Source: Burkholderiales bacterium (GTDB lineage: Bacteria > Pseudomonadota > Gammaproteobacteria > Burkholderiales > Usitatibacteraceae). Taken from it: a DNA stretch of 6,638 bases. Under the pieces are notes generated by a model, which made no database searches, was not told where the DNA came from, and saw nothing but the letters and a program-made list of their open reading frames with translations. The translations under genes were made by a program, and so were the position numbers. The stretch spans positions 1 to 6,638 of the forward strand of contig JACMOJ010000445.1 in the NCBI GenBank assembly GCA_014378085.1, written 5' to 3'. Below, in pieces: positions 1 to 4,898 of this stretch (positions within the stretch are counted from its first letter, which is position 1; every line of letters starts with the position of its first letter).

Positions 1-90
1 CAGATGATTCCGTGGGCATCGCGCAAGAATGTGACGGTGTTGCATCGGCCGAATAATCTGCTGGATCTGCATTGGGTGGTGATTAAGTAG
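1..90 (+). CDS. 3' end of an unidentified gene (partial)
   Basis: An open frame enters from the left edge and gives 29 residues before a TAG stop at 88-90. The visible tail contains PWASRKNVTVLHRPNNLLDL and ends in HWVVIK. I do not recognise the family from this short C-terminus. The gene is co-oriented with the DUF4279-type gene starting 74 bases after its stop, so the two could be co-transcribed. Its beginning lies outside the window. There is no competing evidence on the other strand. Confidence 0.45.
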   Translation, partial: QMIPWASRKNVTVLHRPNNLLDLHWVVIK

Positions 91-164
91 GGCAAAAGGG
101 CTGGTGTGATTTGTCTTGTTCGATTTCTACAAACACCGGACACTCTCAACAATGGAAACATCGC

Positions 165-566
165 ATGACTAATAAAGCTCTCGTCTACTTTGCGCTATCT
201 GGAAATGATTTTGAACCCGATGAAGTTACACGCTTAATCGGAGTTGAACCAACATCAATTCGTCGCAAGGGAGTACCAACGCCAGTATTTTCGTTCTGGC
301 AATTTGGGTCAGAAGAGGTGGTGAGCGACATTGTCGACATTTACGAAATGTCATCTGCACTTGTCTTTCGCTTGCAGGCCTACGAGGCAAAAATCGCTAA
401 TACTAAGAAGCTGCTTAAACTGGATGCCGTCTTGCAGGTCGTACTCTGGATAACCGCTGACGAATCGAAGTCTACGCCCGCTATTGGGTTCGAACCTGAA
501 GTCATCACTTTTCTCAGCAATATTGGCGCAAGCGTCGATATTGACACCTATCGCAATGTTCCATAG
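165..566 (+). CDS. DUF4279-type small protein
   Basis: The reading frame gives 133 residues from ATG 165. A longer version from TTG 111 would add 18 residues (SCSISTNTGHSQQWKHR after the initiator) that look non-family, so the ATG is preferred; its upstream ATGGA at 152-156 is only a weak ribosome site. The opening pattern ALVYFALSGNDFEPDEVTRL followed by IGVEPTS resembles DUF4279 proteins, which start with a strand, a DFDPDE-like motif and a helix leading to G(I/V)xPT. The middle has a conserved-looking FWQFGSEE. No signal peptide or membrane segment is visible, so it is probably cytosolic. The molecular function of DUF4279 is not established. The gene is visibly more AT-rich than the recombinase genes to its right, which fits acquired DNA. 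Family call from memory of the motif, not from a search. Confidence 0.65.
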   Translation: MTNKALVYFALSGNDFEPDEVTRLIGVEPTSIRRKGVPTPVFSFWQFGSEEVVSDIVDIYEMSSALVFRLQAYEAKIANTKKLLKLDAVLQVVLWITADESKSTPAIGFEPEVITFLSNIGASVDIDTYRNVP

Positions 567-570
567 CCCG

Positions 571-599
571 TAGGCTGGGTTTGGTGAGTCCTAACTCAA
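571..599. repeat. degenerate GGGTT/AACCC-type hairpin
   Basis: Just after the DUF4279-type stop codon, GGCTGGGTT and AACTCAACC face each other across a short loop and form a weak stem (one mismatch and one wobble in nine pairs). It sits between the convergent ends of the DUF4279-type gene and the yqaA remnant. It resembles the small dispersed palindromes with GGGTGGGTT and AACCCACC arms found between genes of many proteobacteria. No T-run follows, so I do not call it an intrinsic terminator. Confidence 0.25.
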
Positions 600-625
600 C
601 CTGACAACACTTCATACCGACTACA

Positions 626-883
626 TCATCCAACGAACCACACCCAACCACCCGCGATAGCCAGATACCGCGCACATTTGCCGATGGCCAGCATCAACAG
701 CGTCAACCACGGATTGATGCGCAGCCAGCCCGCAGCCACGCACAAAGCGTCGCCGACCAGCGGTACCCACGACAGCAGCAGCATCCATTCACCGTAACGC
801 TGCATCCACGCGAGCGCTTTGCTTGCTTCCGGTTTGGCGGGAAGAACGCGGCCAATGCCGTAAGAAGTCATGCCGTCCAGCGC
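626..883 (-). pseudogene. yqaA: yqaA-like membrane protein, 3' fragment (5' part lost)
   Basis: The - strand encodes an 81-residue C-terminal part of a YqaA-family protein (SNARE-associated/VTT superfamily, integral membrane, function unclear). Visible hallmarks are TSYGIGR, a helix with MQRYGEW, the LLSWVPLVGD motif, then CVAAGWLRINPW and a last hydrophobic stretch ending GKCARYLAIA. Full-length YqaA proteins are about 140 residues and begin with a further hydrophobic half (the ATLGNTLG region) that is missing here. Nucleotide similarity to the second copy at the right edge stops near 883, exactly where GNAT acetyltransferase sequence on the opposite strand takes over, so the gene was cut by a recombination. 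An ATG at 869-871 could start an 81-residue product, but it has no convincing ribosome site. Most likely a non-functional remnant. Confidence 0.75.
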
Positions 884-997
884 CTATACGAGCGCCTCGG
901 TTTTCAGGATGTCGAGCCCTACTACCCTGTTTCCGATACTCTCAGACCGCTTGCACGATTCATGGAGATTCGTCTCTCTCGCACCATTGCTGCCTAA
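875..997 (+). pseudogene. GNAT acetyltransferase cassette, C-terminal remnant
   Basis: Reading from 875 gives 40 residues starting VQRLYERLGFQDVEPYYP, with FMEIRL near the end, then a TAA stop at 995-997. LYERLGF is the typical last helix and turn of GCN5-related N-acetyltransferases, and the FMEIRL strand is the usual C-terminal strand. The N-terminal part with the acetyl-CoA loop (Q/RxxGxG/A) is absent because sequence to the left belongs to the yqaA remnant on the other strand. The stop codon lies inside the first bases of the attC site, as in integron cassettes. The substrate cannot be inferred from this piece. Not expected to be expressed or active. Confidence 0.65.
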
Positions 998-1051
998 CAA
1001 TTCAGTCAAGCCGAAGCCGCTTCGCGGCTCGGCTTAACTCAGGCGTTAGCC
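992..1051 (+). repeat. attC recombination site of the GNAT cassette
   Basis: Left box GCCTAAC (992-998) and right box GTTAGCC (1045-1051) frame a self-complementary interior: AAGCCGA-AGCCG pairs with CGGCT-CGGCTT around a short loop near TTCG. The outer boxes match RYYYAAC and GTTRRRY with one deviation in the right box. The 60-bp length and the imperfect hairpin are typical of integron attC sites, which are recombined as folded single strands by an IntI integrase. It marks the boundary between the GNAT cassette and the higBA cassette. Confidence 0.85.
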
Positions 1052-1074
1052 CTCAAAATTCTTTATGGTGCGCT

Positions 1075-1093
1075 ATAGCATATCTGCTATCAT
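1075..1093 (+). promoter_or_regulatory. candidate higBA operator and promoter
   Basis: ATAGCA (1075-1080) and TGCTAT (1085-1090) form a perfect 6-bp inverted repeat with a 4-bp centre, immediately upstream of the toxin start. It overlaps TGCTATCAT (1085-1093), which resembles an extended -10 element. Antitoxins of the HigA type commonly repress their own operon from such palindromes. From this -10, transcription would begin at or next to the ATG at 1100, so the first message could be leaderless; indeed no Shine-Dalgarno is seen before 1100. No good -35 hexamer is visible. Inference only. Confidence 0.35.
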
Positions 1094-1099
1094 CTCCGC

Positions 1100-1442
1100 A
1101 TGAGTTGGTCCGTCGTTTTTCACAGTGATCGAGTTGAATCCGAAATCGCAAATATGTCGCCCGGCTTCGTGGCGCGCTTTGTCCGTTATGCAGAGCGCAT
1201 GGAAATATATGGCCCCGATCTCGGAATGGCGCACACAAAGGCAATGGGCAATGGGCAATGGCCTTTTCGAGCTTCGCGTCAAAGCAGGCGAAGGAATTGC
1301 CCGGGTTTTCTATTGCACGAAAATTGGCCGGCGAATCGTGATGCTTCATCATTTCGTCAAGAAAACTGACAAGACACCTGCCAAGGAACTATTGATTGCA
1401 CGAACGCGAATGAAGGAGATTCAAAATGGAACGCACACTTAA
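1100..1442 (+). pseudogene. higB: HigB/RelE-superfamily toxin, frameshifted by a 7-bp repeat
   Basis: The first part (from ATG 1100) reads MSWSVVFHSDRVESEIANM and continues to HTKAMGNG. The correct continuation LFELRVKAGEGIARVFYC and MLHHFVKKTDKTP lies in the next frame and stops at 1440-1442. Together they form a phage Gp49-like HigB toxin (ribosome-dependent mRNA endonuclease family), with the usual GNGLFELR and FVKKTxKTP signatures. The break falls on three tandem copies of GGCAATG at 1240-1260. Removing one copy restores HTKAMGNGLFELR and a 111-residue protein, the usual size of the family. As written, translation instead continues through QWPFRASR and stops near 1369 as an 89-residue hybrid lacking the catalytic half. 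The intact 3' part overlaps higA by 17 bp, the normal toxin-first arrangement. Confidence 0.8.
1240..1260 (+). repeat. three tandem copies of GGCAATG in higB
   Basis: A 7-bp unit is repeated three times without error, followed by one further G. Seven is not a multiple of three, so each gain or loss of a unit shifts the frame. Two copies would give the family's normal KAMGNGLFE reading; the third is the likely lesion, produced by replication slippage. The tract could in principle revert by losing one unit. Confidence 0.9.
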
Positions 1443-1770
1443 ACGGTTCAAGGCGCGCGTACTCGCGAAACCAGAAGTCCGAAAGGCTTACGAACAGCTT
1501 GCGGACGAATTTGCGTTCCTGGACGAAGTGCTGAAGGCGCGTACCGCGTCCGGACTTACGCAGGCAGAGGTCGCGACGCTGGTAGGTACTACGCAGTCCG
1601 CGATCGCGCGGCTCGAATCGCCTACCAGCAGCCATTCTCCGTCCGTGGGAACCCTTCAAAAATATGCGCGTGCGCTCGGCTTCAAAGTGGAAATCCGCCT
1701 CGTTCCTGATACAGGGCTAACGCGGCGTGCAAGCGGACGCGCCAAAAGCGTGGCGCGCCGCTCAACTTGA
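1426..1770 (+). CDS. higA: HigA-type antitoxin (XRE-family HTH)
   Basis: A 114-residue DNA-binding antitoxin. Residues about 36-63 form the helix-turn-helix: LKARTASGLTQAEVA, then LVGTTQSAIARLE, the typical XRE pattern. The following GTLQKYARALGFKVEI is the conserved segment of HigA partners of Gp49-like toxins. It should bind and neutralise HigB and repress the operon. The start is fixed by AAGGAG at 1413-1418, seven bases before the ATG, and overlaps the toxin's 3' end by 17 bp, so the pair was translationally coupled. The last 18 residues (about 97-114, rich in Arg, Ser and Ala) are encoded by the attC site itself, so they are probably an add-on tail, not part of the fold. The antitoxin is intact although the toxin frame is broken. 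Confidence 0.88.
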   Translation: MERTLKRFKARVLAKPEVRKAYEQLADEFAFLDEVLKARTASGLTQAEVATLVGTTQSAIARLESPTSSHSPSVGTLQKYARALGFKVEIRLVPDTGLTRRASGRAKSVARRST

Positions 1771-1779
1771 TTGTTAGAC
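1715..1779 (+). repeat. attC recombination site of the higBA cassette
   Basis: GGCTAAC (1715-1721) and GTTAGAC (1773-1779) are the outer boxes. Between them AGCGG-A-CGCGCCA pairs with TGGCGCG-CCGCT around a small loop, with an extra unpaired A as is normal for attC. Length 65 bp. It overlaps the last codons of higA and ends 22 bases before the SDR start codon, the tight packing expected between two gene cassettes. Confidence 0.88.
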
Positions 1780-1801
1780 CCTACAACAACCGGAGCAGAG
1801 C

Positions 1802-2584
1802 ATGTCGAACCCCTTATCCCCTTTTGACCTTAGTGGCCGTGTTGCTGTCATTACTGGCGGAAACCGTGGAATCGGGCGCTCGATTGCGCTTGGCATGGCC
1901 CGCGCCGGCGCGGCGGTTGCCGTGCTCGCTCGAAATGAAGAAAAGAACAGTCAGGTGCTTGCTGAGTTGAAGGCCATTCGCGTTCCGGCGATGGCATTGC
2001 ATCTCGACGTGACAGCGCGTGAAACGCTGTCCGGTGCCATCGAAGCGGTCGAAGCGAGGTTAGGCGGGATCGATATTCTCGTGAACAACGCGGGAGTCGC
2101 GACCGTGACTGGCGGCATTCTCAACGAATCACCTGAAGTCTGGGACACGACGCTGGCCACGCACCTCGATGCGACGTTTCTCCTTTCCAAATATGCGGCG
2201 GCTTCCATGGTCAAGCGCAAGCGGGGAAAGATCATCAATCTCGCCAGCATGTATTCCTATTTTGGCGCGGGAATGCTCCCGTCCTATGGCGCAGCCAAAG
2301 GGGCCATCGTGCAACTGACCAAGGCAATGGCTGTTGAACTGGCGCCGCACAACATTCAGGTCAATGCGATTGCACCGGGCTGGATCACCACAGAGATGAC
2401 CGCGACCGCACGCGAGCATCCAGACTATACCGAGTTCAACAAGATAATCTTGGCGCGAACACCTGTGGCTCGATGGGGCGAGGCTGACGAAATGGCTGGC
2501 GCGGCCGTCTTTCTCGCATCTGCCGCCGCCGATTTCATCACGGGTGTCACCCTGCCAGTCGATGGTGGATATTCGATTTGTTAA
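1802..2584 (+). CDS. SDR-family oxidoreductase (gene cassette)
   Basis: A 260-residue classical short-chain dehydrogenase/reductase, full length for the family (about 250). The Rossmann nucleotide motif TGGNRGIG is at residues 18-25, NNAG at 95-98, and the catalytic Ser149, Tyr162 and Lys166 (SYGAAK) are present, followed by the PG motif at 192-193. It ends in VDGGYSI, as usual. The residue after the second strand is Arg44 (LARNEE), which favours NADP(H) over NAD(H). The Asn of the N-S-Y-K tetrad appears to be His121 (in HLDATF), a deviation worth noting. The opening FDLSGRVAVITGGNRGIG resembles gluconate/deoxygluconate dehydrogenases, but the substrate cannot be read from sequence. Translation starts at ATG 1802 after GGAG (1792-1795). 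It stands alone as a cassette between two attC sites, with no own promoter evident. Cytosolic. Confidence 0.93.
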   Translation: MSNPLSPFDLSGRVAVITGGNRGIGRSIALGMARAGAAVAVLARNEEKNSQVLAELKAIRVPAMALHLDVTARETLSGAIEAVEARLGGIDILVNNAGVATVTGGILNESPEVWDTTLATHLDATFLLSKYAAASMVKRKRGKIINLASMYSYFGAGMLPSYGAAKGAIVQLTKAMAVELAPHNIQVNAIAPGWITTEMTATAREHPDYTEFNKIILARTPVARWGEADEMAGAAVFLASAAADFITGVTLPVDGGYSIC

Positions 2585-2606
2585 TCGTCGGCGCGGACAA
2601 TACGAA

Positions 2607-2664
2607 GTCTAACCTTTCATTGCAGCCGACCGCCTTGGGCGGCGGCTAAACTAAACCGCTGACG
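2607..2664 (+). repeat. decayed attC site of the SDR cassette
   Basis: GTCTAAC (2607-2613) is a good left box. The interior AGCCG-A-CCGCC pairs with GGCGG-CGGCT around TTG. At the place where GTTAGAC should follow, by ungapped comparison with the attC at 992-1051, the sequence is GCTGACG (2658-2664), which does not match GTTRRRY. The folded stem is preserved but the integrase cleavage box is mutated, so this site is probably a poor substrate. Confidence 0.7.
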
Positions 2665-2681
2665 TAACAAGGAATTCCGGG

Positions 2682-2882
2682 TTGGCAAAGAACAGAAGCC
2701 CTGCATATTCGGTTTCAATGGGCGACTTTCGAGTGACCGCTTATCAAAGTTTGAATGACAGCATTGGAGCAAAGCCAACGGCCCTTATGGGTCGCTATGT
2801 AAAGCTTTGCATAGCGACCCCTATGTATAGATCGCAACTATGTATAGGTGCCGTGGAGTCGGTAGCGCCGGCCCTGTGGTGA
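2682..2882 (+). pseudogene. small cassette-type ORF cut by the RIT element
   Basis: A TTG start at 2682, eight bases after AAGGA (2669-2673), opens a frame beginning MAKNRSPAYSVSMGDFRV and continuing TAYQSLNDSIGAKPTALMG. From about 2789 it enters the palindrome and the terminal repeat of the RIT element, so the remaining residues to the stop at 2880-2882 are element sequence. Its position directly after an attC suggests the first 36 codons or so are the start of a former cassette gene. No matching continuation is seen on the other side of the element. I do not recognise the family; it may also be a chance frame. Confidence 0.3.
2789..2820. repeat. 32-bp palindrome at the left RIT boundary
   Basis: GGGTCGCTATGTAAAG (2789-2804) is followed at once by CTTTGCATAGCGACCC (2805-2820). 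The arms match at 15 of 16 positions with no loop. The right arm ends in CGACCC, which is also the first hexamer of the terminal inverted repeat, so the palindrome points outward from the element and overlaps it by 6 bp. A looser version is at the other end (6287-6316). Confidence 0.85.
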
Positions 2883-2916
2883 ACATCTCGAAGACCGGCG
2901 CGACCTTTACATAGTT
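2815..2916 (+). repeat. RIT left terminal inverted repeat
   Basis: This 102-bp segment is the inverted counterpart of 6191-6292. By hand the alignment is ungapped, with 83 of 102 positions identical: the outer 38 bp (2815-2852) and inner 15 bp (2902-2916, GACCTTTACATAGTT) are perfect. It contains CTATGTATAG twice (2821-2830, 2838-2847), separated by ATCGCAA, and CTTTACATAG at 2905-2914. The ritC stop codon (2915-2917) lies on its inner edge. Confidence 0.92.
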
Positions 2917-3928
2917 AAAGCGATTGCAGGAATTTCATCAGTGAATCTGGGGCTCGATAGCGGCGCAGCTTAGTATCGGGCGCTTCCAGCCGTGCTAACG
3001 CTTTTTCCTTCATGGCCAGGTCAGCTTCAACATATCGATGAGTCGTCGTCACGCTTTCATGTCCAAGCCAAAGTGCGATCACATTGAACGGTACGCCGGA
3101 CTGAAGCAGGTGCATTGCCGTGGTGTGCCTGAGCGTATGGGGTGAAACGTGTTTTTTTTCGATACCGGGTTGCTGAGCTGCGGCGCGGGTCACCGCAAGT
3201 TCCAGTCGTTGCGCAACATTGCATCTGGTCATTGCGTGCCCGTCGCGATTCGGCAGCAAGGCAGCCTCGCCACGCATTGAAGGGTTAATGCGTAGCCATG
3301 CGCGAATCTCGATGACCGTGGTCTTCCACAACGGCACGGAACGTTGCTTCCGACCCTTGCCATGCAGATGCACGCATGCCGCGCTATCAAGAACGACGTC
3401 ATCTACGCGTACACCAACGATCTCCGACACCCGAGCTCCGGTGTTGTAGAGCATCGTCAACAATAAATGGTCACGCTGCGAAGTCCAACTGGTGCCCGGT
3501 TGACCCAGCACGGCGATCATTTCCTCGCGCGTCAGGAAGCCGAGCATTGGCCGTTCGAAGCGCTTCATCGGTACCGCCAGCGCCCGCTCGACGTGATGAA
3601 GCGAGGCCACGTCGCGACGACCGGCAAACTTCAGGAACGCCCGCAGTGCGGTAAGTCGCAGGTTGCGGCTGCGAACCACATTGTGCCGATCGCGCTCCAG
3701 ATGATCCAGAAACCCGAGGATCAGATCGGGCTGGATATCGGCCAGATGCAGTGCCGTCGGTGCCCGACCAAGCTTGCCGCTGACGTATTGCAGGAACAGC
3801 ATTAACGCATCACGGTAGCAGGCTACGGTACGCGGGCTGACCGCGCGCTGCTCAACAAGGTACTCGGTAAAGAAGCGCTGAACGAGCGCAGCAAACGATG
3901 GTGGTTTCGGTGCGGTTTCATTGCGCAT
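2915..3928 (-). CDS. ritC: RIT tyrosine recombinase, third gene (RitC)
   Basis: 337-residue site-specific tyrosine recombinase. Residues about 10-115 form the N-terminal SAM-like DNA-binding domain (ALVQRFFTEYL, then SPRTVACYRDAL and LRAFLKF). The catalytic domain follows, with Arg166 (TGARVSE), Lys191 (HGKGRK), His264-x-x-Arg267 (HTLRHT), His290 (LGHES) and nucleophile Tyr299 (HRYVEA), at the XerC/D-like spacing of nine from His290. It cuts and rejoins DNA through a 3'-phosphotyrosine. ATG 3928 is chosen because GGAGG (3935-3939) lies six bases upstream; the 16-residue Arg-rich extension to 3976 lacks family likeness. The start overlaps the ritB end by 11 bp, so translation is probably coupled. 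The stop codon sits on the inner edge of the left terminal repeat. Confidence 0.93.
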   Translation of the reverse strand: MRNETAPKPPSFAALVQRFFTEYLVEQRAVSPRTVACYRDALMLFLQYVSGKLGRAPTALHLADIQPDLILGFLDHLERDRHNVVRSRNLRLTALRAFLKFAGRRDVASLHHVERALAVPMKRFERPMLGFLTREEMIAVLGQPGTSWTSQRDHLLLTMLYNTGARVSEIVGVRVDDVVLDSAACVHLHGKGRKQRSVPLWKTTVIEIRAWLRINPSMRGEAALLPNRDGHAMTRCNVAQRLELAVTRAAAQQPGIEKKHVSPHTLRHTTAMHLLQSGVPFNVIALWLGHESVTTTHRYVEADLAMKEKALARLEAPDTKLRRYRAPDSLMKFLQSL

Positions 3929-4898
3929 TCGACACCTCCGTCTGCGGCAAGAACGCCTCGAAACGATTGGCTGCAAGCCCCATTAATTCCGGCACGGCCG
4001 ATAGATACCAATAGGTGTTGGTTATCATTGCATGTCCAACATAGGTCGATAGCGACAGCATCGCCTGATCGATGTCGACGCCCTGCTCCTGCCACAACAC
4101 GATGCGCCGAACGACAAAGGTGTGGCGCAAATCATGAATGCGCGGCGCGTGATGCGCGCCACGGTTGCGCCAACCCAGTTGGTCGCGAAGCGTGGCGAAG
4201 ATGCGACGTACCTGCCTCTCGCCCAGTGGCTTACCTCGCCTGCACCCGCGCGTACCGACGAAGAAGGGTGCATCTTCGTGTGTGGATTCGCCCGACCGAT
4301 CACGTTCGCATCGATACCGACGCAGTGCCGCCACCGCGCTTGCTTGCAGGGGTACATGGCGGGACTTGGCGAACTTGGTCTGGCGGACGGTGAGCATTCC
4401 ACACTTGAGATCGACGTGGGCGTTGCACAGCGCCAATGCTTCGGAGATCCGCAGTCCGGTGGCCGCCAGCAAACCGAATAGGGTCTCAAAGACGATCCCG
4501 CGCAGCCCCGGTTTGGGACCGAGCTGCCGGGCGGCGGCCAACAGATCGATGATTTCCTGCTGGCTGTAGATTTGTGGTGCCAGTCGATCCGGCAAGCGGC
4601 CAAAGATGGCGTCATCGGGAACCTCCGTGCGCGGCTCGAACTGCTGGAACCAGCGTGTGAAGGAGCGCAGCAATTTGAGTCGACGCGCCCAGGTATGTGG
4701 ATCAAGACTGCCATGGCTGTCGCGTCGCGCCCAGTCGGCCATGACCTCAACGGTCAACGGGCCGCGGTGACCGACGGCCTTAACGTGGCGCGCAAAACTG
4801 CGCAGTGCATAGGCTGGGGTGTCTTGCTTAAAACCCAAACGGTGGCGTTCAGCCAGAAATTGATCAACGCGCGCCCGGATGCTGGTGACCGCGCTCAT
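3918..4898 (-). CDS. ritB: RIT tyrosine recombinase, second gene (RitB)
   Basis: 326-residue tyrosine recombinase. The N-terminal part (about 1-105) is the core-binding domain (RARVDQFLAERHRLGFKQ, then LRSFARHV). The catalytic domain has Arg150 (ATGLRISEAL), Lys175 (RQTKFAKSR), His255-x-x-Arg258 (HDLRHTF), His289 (YVGHAMITNT) and, nine residues on, Tyr298 (YWYLS); Tyr296 is a nearby alternative nucleophile. ATG 4898 overlaps the ritA stop as ATGA (4898-4895) and has GGGAAG upstream; the in-frame ATG at 4916 has no ribosome site, so 4898 is preferred. The YVGHAMITNTYWYL pattern resembles the second recombinase of Tn554-like and RIT systems. Its role beside the other two recombinases is unknown; all three are presumably needed for transposition. 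Confidence 0.93.
   Translation of the reverse strand: MSAVTSIRARVDQFLAERHRLGFKQDTPAYALRSFARHVKAVGHRGPLTVEVMADWARRDSHGSLDPHTWARRLKLLRSFTRWFQQFEPRTEVPDDAIFGRLPDRLAPQIYSQQEIIDLLAAARQLGPKPGLRGIVFETLFGLLAATGLRISEALALCNAHVDLKCGMLTVRQTKFAKSRHVPLQASAVAALRRYRCERDRSGESTHEDAPFFVGTRGCRRGKPLGERQVRRIFATLRDQLGWRNRGAHHAPRIHDLRHTFVVRRIVLWQEQGVDIDQAMLSLSTYVGHAMITNTYWYLSAVPELMGLAANRFEAFLPQTEVSNAQ

Noticed and set aside
571..599. Rho-independent terminator after the DUF4279-type gene
   Set aside because: The stem is imperfect and there is no T-run, so only a degenerate palindrome is reported.
823..1128. 101-residue + strand frame covering the GNAT remnant, attC and higB start
   Set aside because: It runs through three unrelated features in the wrong frame; the frame from 875 gives the recognisable GNAT end.
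1053..1352. Open frames on the - strand across the higB region
   Set aside because: They lie opposite the toxin coding sequence and part of the attC, show no family likeness and are shadows of the + strand gene.
2789..2914. CRISPR-like array from the repeated CTATGTATAG units
   Set aside because: Units are 10 bp, irregularly spaced by 0 to 57 bases, partly inverted and mirrored at the other end of the element; they fit recombinase sites, not CRISPR.
3823..4095. 90-residue - strand frame across the ritB/ritC overlap
   Set aside because: No ribosome site or domain; both surrounding recombinase frames explain the region.
4025..4750. Long - strand frame inside ritB
   Set aside because: It is the shifted frame of ritB; composition is Arg/Ser/Pro-rich and shows no domain, while the ritB frame has the full recombinase signature.
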